A stretch of DNA of 64,000 nt from contig NZ_NEVM01000005.1 in NCBI RefSeq assembly GCF_002261225.1, positions 372,001-436,000 of the forward strand. The letters run 5' to 3'. Shown one piece after another: positions 36,629 through 44,776 of the stretch; the first letter of the stretch is position 1, and each line of letters opens with the position of its first letter. The notes under the pieces are model-generated. The model did not search any database. It was not told the origin of the DNA and worked only from the letters and a program-made list of their open reading frames with translations. The position numbers and the translations under genes were made by a program. This DNA is from Bordetella genomosp. 10. Lineage in GTDB: Bacteria > Pseudomonadota > Gammaproteobacteria > Burkholderiales > Burkholderiaceae_B.

Positions 36629-37569
36629 AGCTCGATTTCCTCTGGGGGATCAGGTTCGGGCGGCAGAGCGGGCCTTGTGCCTTCGGGCAAGTCGATGAGC
36701 TGCACCCGCTCGATGAACCGGGACAGCACTTCCGAAACTTCGCCTTCGCGCCGCAGCAGGTAGGTCGTCAGCATTGGCGAACGTGCGGCCAAGGGACGGG
36801 CTACTACGCCAGACTCCCGACTTGCCGTGATGTGCGGGCCGCCGGCCAGCCCCAGGGCGAAGCCGGCCGACACTACGATCATCATCAGCTCCAACGAAGC
36901 AACGCGCTCAACTATCAGTGGTTCCCTGTCAGAGCGACGAAGCACACGTTCGATTTGCCGCGCGTGACCTTCGCACGTCAATGGATCGCATAACACCAAT
37001 GGGAATTGCAGAACTTCGTCCAGCGGGATGCGCTTGTGCTTAAGCAGATGGTGCCGGGTGGGCACTGCCACCATCAACGGATCACTCCATACAGCTTCTG
37101 CAACCACGCCTTCGCCCACTTCATCCGACTGTGCGAAGCCTACGTCGTACAGATCGCCCTGCAGCCCTTTTATCTGCTGCGATAGCGGCACCTGGAACAG
37201 CCGAATATCTACCTCGGGTTCCTCCTGCCGGCACATTGCCAATAAGGCCGGCAGGCGCGACGGTGTGATGCCGTCGGACAATGCAATGCGCAACTGCCCC
37301 TGGAAGCCGTTGGCCGCTGCTATCACACTGTCGCGGGCTTGCTGCAAGGCTGTGAAAACGCGAGGCACATGCTCAAAAAACAACTTCCCCGCCGGCGTCA
37401 ATCGTGTGCTTCGGCTGGTGCGGACGAACAATTTTTCACCGAGGTCATCTTCCAACTCCCTGATGGTGCGCGACAACGGAGATTGTTCGATGTGTAGCCG
37501 CTCGGCAGCGCGGGCAAAGTGGAGTTCTTGTGCTACAGCCAGAAAGCAACGCAAATGACGTAATTCCAT
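36625..37569 (-). CDS. LysR-family transcriptional regulator
   Basis: This 314-residue regulator has a winged HTH (MELRHLRCFLAVAQELHFARAAERLHI, QSPLSRTIRELEDDLG) and a substrate-binding domain. The start at 37569 is standard for LysR (MELRHL). Its stop overlaps the start of the eexN remnant. As far as I recall, a LysR/eexN pair next to traG recurs in Tn4371-type ICEs, so it is probably backbone rather than cargo. Confidence 0.9.
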   Translation of the reverse strand: MELRHLRCFLAVAQELHFARAAERLHIEQSPLSRTIRELEDDLGEKLFVRTSRSTRLTPAGKLFFEHVPRVFTALQQARDSVIAAANGFQGQLRIALSDGITPSRLPALLAMCRQEEPEVDIRLFQVPLSQQIKGLQGDLYDVGFAQSDEVGEGVVAEAVWSDPLMVAVPTRHHLLKHKRIPLDEVLQFPLVLCDPLTCEGHARQIERVLRRSDREPLIVERVASLELMMIVVSAGFALGLAGGPHITASRESGVVARPLAARSPMLTTYLLRREGEVSEVLSRFIERVQLIDLPEGTRPALPPEPDPPEEIEL

Positions 37570-37618
37570 AGCTGACCGCCCTGATAATTCATGCACTCGA
37601 TGATGAATCAACTGTTCA

Positions 37619-38596
37619 TCACGGTTCGCCTTCCGCGATCACCTCATCGATTTTTTCCCGATCATTTCTTGCTGGAAGTTCCCGGTTGACGAGCCAAAGC
37701 GCGAGGCCGATCAGTACTCCTCCCGCAGCCTGCATCCAGGAAACCGCCGTGTCCAAGATGAAATACGCAAGGATGACCGTGAAGAGCGGAGCCAGGAACA
37801 GAAATCCGCTACTCCTCGTTGCTCCACCTCTTTTCAGCGCCACGAACCAGAGGCCAAATGAGCCTGTTGACGCGGGGATGGAGAGCCAGAGAAACCAAGC
37901 CCATTGCTCTCGCGTCACATCGCTCGGCCATTGTTCGCCATCGAGATAGGCGATGGCCAAGATGGCGATCGCGCCCACCAGCATTTGCCAGAAACTCAAG
38001 GCCCAGGATGAGAGCGGCAATGCTGCCCGCTTATTGATGAGCGTCGCGCTTGCCCAGCAAAGCGCAGAGACGATGCCGATGATCTCGCCAGCCAGCGTCA
38101 TCCCGCCAGAAAACATGGATGGGCTGATACCAATGGCAAGCGCAACACCGACAACGCCAAGAAGCAACCCGACGAGCCTCGCTCGGTGCAGGCTTTCGCC
38201 AAGGAAGATGCGACCCAGGACAGCAACCCAGATGGGATTAGTGAAAAGCAGGATGGCGGCGGTCGATGCGGAGATGAACTGCATGGCCCAGAACAGCAGC
38301 CCCATGACGGCGGCCGTCTGAAGCAAACCAATCAGGATCACCAGTGCAACATCACGCAGCCCTGCTTTGGTTGGCAGGAGCGCGGCCACAATATTTCGCT
38401 CGCCGGCCAGCACAAGCGGCAAGGTCGCCAAGGCCGCGACAAAGAAGCGCCACCCGACCAGGATCATCGGCGTGAAGCCCTGCTGCAGCAGAATTTTTCC
38501 AGCGACAAAGCTGGACCCCATCAAGAAGGTCGATGCGAAAAGCGTGACAAGGAAGCCAGCCTGGCTGGATGCAGGAGCGTGGAAATTTCGTGCCAT
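37619..38596 (-). CDS. EamA/DMT-family transporter
   Basis: This 325-residue protein with ten predicted helices in two EamA repeats (TLFASTFLMGSSFVAGKILLQ; GMTLAGEIIGIVSALCWASA) belongs to the drug/metabolite transporter superfamily. These are inner-membrane exporters or importers of metabolites. It overlaps the end of the hydrolase gene by one base, so they form an operon, possibly exporting or importing the hydrolase's product or substrate. Confidence 0.88.
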   Translation of the reverse strand: MARNFHAPASSQAGFLVTLFASTFLMGSSFVAGKILLQQGFTPMILVGWRFFVAALATLPLVLAGERNIVAALLPTKAGLRDVALVILIGLLQTAAVMGLLFWAMQFISASTAAILLFTNPIWVAVLGRIFLGESLHRARLVGLLLGVVGVALAIGISPSMFSGGMTLAGEIIGIVSALCWASATLINKRAALPLSSWALSFWQMLVGAIAILAIAYLDGEQWPSDVTREQWAWFLWLSIPASTGSFGLWFVALKRGGATRSSGFLFLAPLFTVILAYFILDTAVSWMQAAGGVLIGLALWLVNRELPARNDREKIDEVIAEGEP

Positions 38597-39456
38597 CAGC
38601 GTGCCCCCTCTTTGGAGCTTGCAAATTCCGCAAATTCCGCGATATGAGAAGCCAATGCTTCCGGCACATCCTCTGGCAGGAAATGCCCAGCCTCATCAAA
38701 TACCTGGATTTGGGCATTGGGCATCTTCCCGGCCAAGCGCTCTGCGAAGTGCATAGGCTGGAATGTGTCGAGCTTGCCCCAGACGATGAGCGTAGGCAGC
38801 GCCAGCTTCTCGACGTCTTCCATGCGCGAGGAAAGTTCTTCCGTCCTCAACGCCCGGGCTGCACGCAGGTATGCGTGCCTCCCGTCAATGCCATGGAACG
38901 GACGCTCATAGGCCTCGACCAGTTCAGCGGTCACCCGATCGGCATGGAACATGCCTCGTGAAAAGCCTTTCGCCAGGCCCTTCTTCAGATCGAAATCTGC
39001 TGCGCCAAGGATTTCGTCCCACCCCGGCTCCTTCAAGCGGGCAATCCCAGGCTCTGGAAACGAGTCATAGAGAATGGAGTCGATCAGAACGAGGCGATCC
39101 AGAATTTCGGGATGGTCGATGGCCACGAGCTGGGCAATCCCACCTCCGATGTCGTGGCCCACTATGGTCGCGCGCTTCCACCCCAGGGCCGAAAGCGCCT
39201 GAAAGATGATTTCGGATTGCGCGTGGATTCCAAGGTCCGCGTCCGAAGGCTTGTCGGAATCGCCATAGCCGAGAAGGTCGATCGCAAGCACTTCATGGCC
39301 TGATGCGGCGAGGAGCGGCATGATGTTGCGCCAAAGATGGCGGCTCGTAGGAATGCCGTGAACAAGGGCGATGGCACTCCCGTGGCCCTGGCACGTGTAG
39401 GCAATGCGGTGACCGGCCACGTCAAGAAAGCCATTTTCAAGAATTCCGGTATCCAT
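38596..39456 (-). CDS. Alpha/beta hydrolase with aspartate nucleophile (dehalogenase/epoxide hydrolase-like)
   Basis: This 286-residue alpha/beta hydrolase has the oxyanion block LVHGIPTSRHLW and the nucleophile elbow VGHDIGGG with Asp102 instead of Ser. A general acid-base pair lies near GKLDTFQP and EAGHFLPED. An Asp nucleophile marks haloalkane dehalogenase, fluoroacetate dehalogenase and epoxide hydrolase subgroups. Lying between EamA and ketopantoate-reductase-like genes, it is cargo of unknown pathway. Confidence 0.85.
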   Translation of the reverse strand: MDTGILENGFLDVAGHRIAYTCQGHGSAIALVHGIPTSRHLWRNIMPLLAASGHEVLAIDLLGYGDSDKPSDADLGIHAQSEIIFQALSALGWKRATIVGHDIGGGIAQLVAIDHPEILDRLVLIDSILYDSFPEPGIARLKEPGWDEILGAADFDLKKGLAKGFSRGMFHADRVTAELVEAYERPFHGIDGRHAYLRAARALRTEELSSRMEDVEKLALPTLIVWGKLDTFQPMHFAERLAGKMPNAQIQVFDEAGHFLPEDVPEALASHIAEFAEFASSKEGAR

Positions 39457-39488
39457 GGCACTTCCTCATGTTGAAAGGGCAGAAACAC

Positions 39489-40403
39489 TCACTGATGACT
39501 CACTGCGCCCCATCCGCATGAACCGCAAGAATTTCGCGGAGTGGGCACGCCGAGCCGTCGACCTCTGCTGCTGACGTCGCCGCTGAGCCACTGCACTTCC
39601 AGCCGGTTTCCGCGTTCCAGGTCGCGCAACATGGAAGCGGTCATGTCGGCGGGCAGTTGGTCGCAGAAGCGAAGCCGGTCCACGGCAAAGTCGACGGCGA
39701 GGTTGACGCCTTCGGCCCGGCCGACGTCCACCACCTCCTGCATGACGCCTTCGAGCAACTTGCGGGAGGCCGGGTTGCCGCGCACCACGCCTATCGGGCG
39801 CCGCGTGGACGCGGTGGTCGCCGAGAGGCCAACCAGAAAAACGAATTTCTCCCAGATCACTCTGGTGATGTCGTCGCTGATCTCGGCGTCGATCCCCGAC
39901 TGGATGTAGGCCCGATGGAAGCGCTCGATACGCGCGCTGCGATAGCCGCCGTACTCGCCAAAGACCAGCTTCTGCAAGTTGTTGGCATGACCGATGACGC
40001 CCGGAGCCTCGATGGTTGCCGCGATGTAGCAGACGCCACCTGCTACCGGCTTTTCTCCAAGCGTGGCTCTCAGCAATTCGTCCTTGATCACCCCGTTCTG
40101 GAACGAGATCACCATCGTTTCGGGTCCGATCAGCGGCTTGATCGCTTTAGCGGCCGTCTCGGTATCCCAGAGCTTGACACCGAACAGAACGACATCGACT
40201 AGCCCGACGTCCGACGGCGTGTCGGTTGCTCTGGGCGTGGGGACATGCATGTTCCCAAGCGGACTGTGCACAGTGAGGCCTTGGGACTTGATGGCAGCCA
40301 GGTGAGCCCCTCTGGCAATGAAGCTGACCTCGTTGCCTTCGAGGGCCAGCTTGGCTCCGAAGTAACCTCCGGTGCCCCCGGTTCCCATGATCGCAGCCTT
40401 CAT
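39489..40403 (-). CDS. 2-dehydropantoate 2-reductase-like (ApbA/PanE), C terminus frameshifted
   Basis: This 304-residue ApbA/PanE-fold oxidoreductase has MKAAIMGTGGTGGYFGAKLA (NADP site) and QNGVIKDELL. The C-terminal domain contains GVVRGNPASRKLLEG. After LGVPTP the reading frame departs: another frame gives EILAVHADGAQ and a stop at 39500-39502, which is the normal end for this family. A small deletion near 39540 therefore changed the last 15 residues. The protein is probably folded but altered. It is divergent from the TetR gene at 40519. Confidence 0.8.
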   Translation of the reverse strand: MKAAIMGTGGTGGYFGAKLALEGNEVSFIARGAHLAAIKSQGLTVHSPLGNMHVPTPRATDTPSDVGLVDVVLFGVKLWDTETAAKAIKPLIGPETMVISFQNGVIKDELLRATLGEKPVAGGVCYIAATIEAPGVIGHANNLQKLVFGEYGGYRSARIERFHRAYIQSGIDAEISDDITRVIWEKFVFLVGLSATTASTRRPIGVVRGNPASRKLLEGVMQEVVDVGRAEGVNLAVDFAVDRLRFCDQLPADMTASMLRDLERGNRLEVQWLSGDVSSRGRRLGVPTPRNSCGSCGWGAVSHQ

Positions 40404-40463
40404 TTTCGGCTCCATTCTTGAATTTGAATTCAATAAAATTCTAGACTCGACAAGTCGCCATAG

Positions 40464-40484
40464 CAATGTATTTTTGGTACATTG
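40464..40484. promoter_or_regulatory. Inverted repeat in divergent apbA-tetR promoter, candidate TetR operator
   Basis: CAATGTA and TACATTG form a perfect 7-bp inverted repeat spaced by seven bases, in the gap between the divergent ApbA-like and TetR genes. Size and position fit a TetR-type operator. Another TGATCA-centred imperfect repeat lies closer to tetR (about 40496-40510). Confidence 0.55.
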
Positions 40485-40518
40485 TGAGAATTCTTGATTG
40501 ATTGATCATCAATAAGCC

Positions 40519-41109
40519 ATGGGCCGAATACGAAACTTTGACCGCGATGCGGTGCTTGAGAGCGCGGTGGACGTCTTCTGGGAGCGGGGCTATGACGGGG
40601 CAAGCATGCAGGAGATCTGCCGGGTCACCGGGCTCAACCCGGGCAGCGTCTACGCCGCCTTCGGTGACAAGCACGGCCTCTTCATCGAGGCTTTGAAGAG
40701 CTACATGGCGTCCATGTCGCGAGAGACGATCGCGCGCCTGAACAGCAATCCGTCCGGTCGGGCCGGCATTGCCGACTACTACGCGGCGCTCATCGAAGCG
40801 ATGCTGGACGGCAAACGGCGCTGGGGATGCCTTGTGACGAACTCGATCGTTGAGTTCGCCATGAATGATCCGCAGATCAGCGAAGCCTTCCAACTCCACC
40901 TGGCCAGGCTGGAAACAGCCTTATCTGGTGCGATCGAGCGGGCAAAGCAAGCGGGAGAACTATCGCGGGACGTCGATGCGGCCGAAGCGGCCGTATTTCT
41001 CGTCTGCACGACGCAAGGACTCAATGTCCTGGCCAAGACCCGGCCCGACCGGCGCACGCTGGAGGCGATCACGCGGCATGCGTTCGCGGCGGTTGGATTC
41101 AAGGCCTGA
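40519..41109 (+). CDS. TetR/AcrR-family transcriptional regulator
   Basis: This 196-residue regulator has an N-terminal HTH (AVLESAVDVFWERGYDGASMQEICRVTGLNPGSVYAAFGDK) and a C-terminal domain with WGCLVTNSIVEFA, as in TetR_C subgroups of the NemR/ComR type. It is divergent from the apbA-hydrolase-eamA operon, which it probably represses. Confidence 0.9.
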   Translation: MGRIRNFDRDAVLESAVDVFWERGYDGASMQEICRVTGLNPGSVYAAFGDKHGLFIEALKSYMASMSRETIARLNSNPSGRAGIADYYAALIEAMLDGKRRWGCLVTNSIVEFAMNDPQISEAFQLHLARLETALSGAIERAKQAGELSRDVDAAEAAVFLVCTTQGLNVLAKTRPDRRTLEAITRHAFAAVGFKA

Positions 41110-41277
41110 ATAGCCATCGGCCCAAGTCGCAGTAGGTGCGCTGCCGCGAGTTCGACACACCAAGATCGAGGGATAGGCATGTCCCGGTAGGGCGCTCAAT
41201 GCGGTGCCGGGGAACCCGAATCCCAGCCCACGCGCAATCCTCCCCAGAACGCCTTGCTCATGCTGCCGTCGAAAACA

Positions 41278-42138
41278 TCAAAAACTAATCGCCGCGATCC
41301 CTGTTAGTACGATCACCGCTCCGACTATGCGGCGTGCGAGATGACCCTCACGGAAGAGCTTGTACGCGAAGAGAGAGCCGATGATGATGGACGACTCACG
41401 CAGAGGGGCGACCAGCGCGAGCGGTGCCGTCAGCATGGCGGTTAGCACGAGGATGTAGGCCAGTGGAGAGAATACGGCCACTATGACTATCGGCACGGCA
41501 TCAGCACGGATAGCTGTGTGAATGTGATGCCGCTGGCGCAGTGCGCTTGGAGTCAGGATCAGGGTTTGCAGAAGCAGTGTGCCAGCGTAGTAGCTCACGG
41601 GCGCCAAATGCAGCGACGTGACCGCGTAGCTGTCCCAGACGGTATAGCTTGCGATGGTGGCCCCCGTAGCACCTCCCCAAAACATCCCCTGGAGCGGGCG
41701 GCGGCTTCCGCTTCCAAAAGGGTTGCCGGTAACGACGAGGATGCCTAAGACGACGAGGAGCGCGCCGAAAAGCGCGACGACGGAGAGCCGCTCCCCCAGA
41801 AGAAGAATCGCAAACAGCATCGTCAGCACCGGCCCTGTGCCACGGGCGATCGGATAAACCACCCCGAGTTCGGCACGATCGTAGCCAGCCTGCAAGGTCA
41901 GGGAATACGCAATGTGCAATGCCGCCGAAACGGCCGCTCCCACCCCGAGCCGCCAATCGATCGCCCCTTGGTCCTGAACCATAAGAACGAGACCGACCGG
42001 GACCCACAGCAGCGTCGAAGCACAGCTATAAGCCCAGACGAACAGTAAAGTGTCTCCCCGCTTGTACTTCGACGCCAGGTTCCACACCGCATGGGCTACC
42101 GCTGCGGCGAGAACCATTGCGATGGTGCCGGGCTGCAT
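41278..42138 (-). CDS. EamA/DMT-family transporter
   Basis: This 286-residue polytopic protein has paired EamA repeats (MVLAAAVAHAVWNLASKYKRG; YPIARGTGPVLTMLFAILLLGERLS) and about ten helices. Its ATG shares a base with the stop of the rpiR gene, so both are one operon. Metabolite exporter or importer; substrate unknown. Confidence 0.87.
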   Translation of the reverse strand: MQPGTIAMVLAAAVAHAVWNLASKYKRGDTLLFVWAYSCASTLLWVPVGLVLMVQDQGAIDWRLGVGAAVSAALHIAYSLTLQAGYDRAELGVVYPIARGTGPVLTMLFAILLLGERLSVVALFGALLVVLGILVVTGNPFGSGSRRPLQGMFWGGATGATIASYTVWDSYAVTSLHLAPVSYYAGTLLLQTLILTPSALRQRHHIHTAIRADAVPIVIVAVFSPLAYILVLTAMLTAPLALVAPLRESSIIIGSLFAYKLFREGHLARRIVGAVIVLTGIAAISF

Positions 42139-43022
42139 CAGGAAATGTCGGGAAGATCGATGCCCGCCCGCTCCGCCAAGCGGGTCCGCTCTTGATCGCG
42201 CAGCGCCAGGGATGCGACCAACGCATCGATAACGACGAGCTGAGCCAATCGACTTCCCGCAGCGGCCATCTGTGCCGGTAGTGGTACGCCGCCGACGACA
42301 AGCGCGACGTCGGCGAGGGTCGCCAGGGGCGTGTCGTACTGATTGGTGACGGCGATCAGCGAGGCGCCAGCCGAGGATGCCGCATCGGCGACGGCTAGCG
42401 TTGAAGACGTGCGGCCGGTCGAGCTGACCGCGATGACGACGTCTTCTGCGCCCAGGAGCCGTGCCGCGATCATGGCCGACAAATGATCCGTGATGCCCAC
42501 GGTCATCACGCCGATCGTACGCAGACGGAAGACCGCATCGGCGGCAACCGTCGAGGAAGGTCCAGCACCGAAGGCAAACACCTGGCGCGCGCGCTGGATC
42601 AAGCCGACGGCTTTATCAAGCGCAGAGAGTTCGATGGCCCCACTGAGCGCGGTCAGTGCATCGGTACCAGCACGAATGGATGTTTCGAGCACTGAGGCTG
42701 ACGTCGCATCCTCGGCGAGTGCTTCAGGAGGCGCGAAGAACCGGGCTGTGCCGCGAGCACGCGCGATCTCGATCTTCAGCTCGGTAAACCCGCTGAACCC
42801 GAGCGCACGCGCAGCGCGGATCACTGTCGGCGGAGAAACGCCGGCACGGGCGGCAACCTCGGCGGTCGTGCTTGCTCCAAAAAACAAAGGATCGGTGAGG
42901 AGGAGATCGACAACTTTCGCCTCGCTTGCGGCTAGGTCGCCGCTTCGGGCTTGAATGCTGCCGATCCATTGCCGCAACCGGTGCTCGCTCTCTGAAACGC
43001 TATTACCAAATTCATTTTTCAT
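42138..43022 (-). CDS. RpiR-family transcriptional regulator (HTH plus SIS domain)
   Basis: This 294-residue regulator has an N-terminal HTH_6 (SEAKVVDLLLTDPLFFGASTTAEVAARAGVSPPTVIRAA) and a C-terminal SIS domain (FAFGAGPSSTVAADA, AVSSTGRTSSTLAVADAA). RpiR proteins sense phosphosugars or other small ligands. The ATG at 43022 sits next to a 12-bp palindrome. It is divergent from the ApbA-like/TSUP pair and co-operonic with EamA. Confidence 0.9.
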   Translation of the reverse strand: MKNEFGNSVSESEHRLRQWIGSIQARSGDLAASEAKVVDLLLTDPLFFGASTTAEVAARAGVSPPTVIRAARALGFSGFTELKIEIARARGTARFFAPPEALAEDATSASVLETSIRAGTDALTALSGAIELSALDKAVGLIQRARQVFAFGAGPSSTVAADAVFRLRTIGVMTVGITDHLSAMIAARLLGAEDVVIAVSSTGRTSSTLAVADAASSAGASLIAVTNQYDTPLATLADVALVVGGVPLPAQMAAAGSRLAQLVVIDALVASLALRDQERTRLAERAGIDLPDIS

Positions 43023-43024
43023 GT

Positions 43025-43036
43025 GTAATATATTAC
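43025..43036. promoter_or_regulatory. Palindrome GTAATATATTAC, candidate RpiR operator
   Basis: This perfect 12-bp palindrome lies three bases upstream of the rpiR start and about 60 bases upstream of the divergent ApbA-like gene. RpiR-type regulators bind short AT-rich palindromes in their own divergent promoters. It overlaps the likely -10/RBS zone of rpiR, consistent with autorepression. Confidence 0.6.
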
Positions 43037-43097
43037 CTTCGCCACGTGAAGGGCACAACCACCACGTGGGCAGATGCCGTTAAAGGAGTCCGCTTTC

Positions 43098-43994
43098 ATG
43101 AATCCTGAAATCAACCCTGGCGTCGCTGTCGTCGGTCCCGGTGCCATTGGCACTACGATCGCGGCGGCGCTACACGAGGTCGGCCGCACGCCGTTGCTGT
43201 GTGGACGTAGCCCCCGCGATCACCTGACCCTGCAAGATGGCGACCGCTTTATCAGCGTACCCGGTCCGGTTCGGACGAATCCGACACAAATTGCTCACAC
43301 GGCTGATCTTGTCTTTTTGGCAGTCAAGGCGACACAAATCGAGGCGGCAGCAGAATGGCTCGCGGTGTTGGTCGGGCCGGAAACAGTGGTGTGCGTTTTG
43401 CAGAACGGGATCGAACAGTTGGACAGGGTCCGCCCGTACTCGCCACACGGGCAAATCGTTCCTGCCGTCGTGTGGTTCCCTGCGCAGGCGCAATCCGACG
43501 GCTCGGTACGCTTGCGTGGCGAAGCGCGTCTCAGCCTGCCAGACACATCAGCTTCCCGCGTAGTGGCCGCAACACTGCAAGGCACACGGTGCGCCGTAGA
43601 TTTGGCCGCGAACTTCAGCTTCCTGGCTTGGCGCAAGCTGATGCAGAACGCGGTGGCTGGACTCATGGCACTCACGCACCGCCGCTCAGGCATGTTCAGT
43701 CGCGCTGATATCGGCAGGCTTACGCTAGCTTATTTGCAGGAATGCCTAGCCGTGGCACGTGCTGAGGGCGCTGAACTCGGCGACGAAGTGCCGCAAGAGA
43801 TCCTCGATAAGTTCCGGGCGGCGCCCACAGACATGAGCACCTCCATACTCACGGATCGAGAAGCTGACCGACCGCTCGAATGGGATATCCGCAACGGCGT
43901 CATTGCGCGTCGCGGCCAGGTTCACGGCATTCCGACCCCGATCAGCGACATCCTGGTGCCGCTTCTTGCGGCTGCGAGCGACGGCCCAGGTTGA
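43098..43994 (+). CDS. 2-dehydropantoate 2-reductase-like oxidoreductase (ApbA/PanE)
   Basis: This 298-residue protein has an N-terminal Rossmann motif (AVVGPGAIGTTIAAALHEVG), LQNGIEQLDRV, and a C-terminal ApbA domain (FLAWRKLMQNAVAGLMALTHRR). Its C-terminal region HGIPTPISDILVPLLAA is intact, unlike the other ApbA gene at 39489. AAGGAG precedes the ATG. It is followed by a TSUP transporter; a shared role in using an oxo-acid or sulfur-containing acid is possible but unproven. Confidence 0.85.
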   Translation: MNPEINPGVAVVGPGAIGTTIAAALHEVGRTPLLCGRSPRDHLTLQDGDRFISVPGPVRTNPTQIAHTADLVFLAVKATQIEAAAEWLAVLVGPETVVCVLQNGIEQLDRVRPYSPHGQIVPAVVWFPAQAQSDGSVRLRGEARLSLPDTSASRVVAATLQGTRCAVDLAANFSFLAWRKLMQNAVAGLMALTHRRSGMFSRADIGRLTLAYLQECLAVARAEGAELGDEVPQEILDKFRAAPTDMSTSILTDREADRPLEWDIRNGVIARRGQVHGIPTPISDILVPLLAAASDGPG

Positions 43995-44005
43995 CCCTAG
44001 AGTCG

Positions 44006-44731
44006 ATGATCGCGCTGTTATTTCTCTTCTTTCTCGCCCTTGGTGCTGGCGTGCTCAGCGGCGTCGTCGGCACCGGCTCGTCGCTCATCATGCTGCCCGT
44101 CCTCGTCACGCTGTACGGGCCACGGATCGCTGTACCTGTTATGGCGATTGCGTCCTTGTTCGGGAACATCGGGCGGGTGATTGCCTGGTGGCACGAGATC
44201 CGTTGGCGGCCGGTGTTTGCCTATTCGTTGGCGGGAGTTCCTGCGGCTGTGCTCGGGGCGCGCACGCTGCTGACGATCTCTCCTGCCACTGTGGACGTGT
44301 TCCTGGCAGCTTTCTTCCTTGCGATGATCCCGCTGCGCCGCCTCATCAGACGATCGAACCTCCATCTGAACCTCTGGCACATGAGCTTTGCTGGGGCGAT
44401 TGTCGGGTTCCTGACCGGATTCGTGCTGTCCACCGGGCCGCTCAGCGTGCCGGTATTCACCGGGTACGGAATGAGTGGCGGTGCATTTCTGGGATCGGAG
44501 GCGGCAAGCGCTATCCTGCTCTATGCCGGCAAGCTTGGTACGTTTGGTGTGTCAGGCGTACTTACGCGGCCCGTCATCGCACGTGGACTTGCCATCGGCA
44601 TCGCATTGCTCGCCGGTTCGATGATTGCCAAACGTCTCGTCCAGCGACTCCAAACGCGCACATTCGAGCTTCTCATCGATGCGGTTCTCGTCGCTGGGGC
44701 GGCAGGAATGATCCTGTCCCTCAACGGATGA
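44006..44731 (+). CDS. TSUP/TauE-SafE family membrane transporter
   Basis: This 241-residue membrane protein with about eight helices (FLFFLALGAGVLSGVVGTGSSLIMLPVL; AGAIVGFLTGFVLSTGPLSVP) matches the TSUP (DUF81) family. Members export sulfite, sulfoacetate or similar organosulfonates or import sulfonates. It follows the ApbA-like gene by about 10 bases, so it is co-transcribed. Cargo of the ICE between relaxase and traG. Confidence 0.87.
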   Translation: MIALLFLFFLALGAGVLSGVVGTGSSLIMLPVLVTLYGPRIAVPVMAIASLFGNIGRVIAWWHEIRWRPVFAYSLAGVPAAVLGARTLLTISPATVDVFLAAFFLAMIPLRRLIRRSNLHLNLWHMSFAGAIVGFLTGFVLSTGPLSVPVFTGYGMSGGAFLGSEAASAILLYAGKLGTFGVSGVLTRPVIARGLAIGIALLAGSMIAKRLVQRLQTRTFELLIDAVLVAGAAGMILSLNG

Positions 44732-44776
44732 GCGGTAGCGGAAAAGGTGGACTCGCTCGCTTAAGTTCACGCCGTT

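Noticed and set aside
43011..43022. TTTTTCAT, the classic Tn4371 target motif, as an ICE end
   Set aside because: It is the 5' end of the rpiR gene deep inside the element and has no partner copy at either end that I could find.
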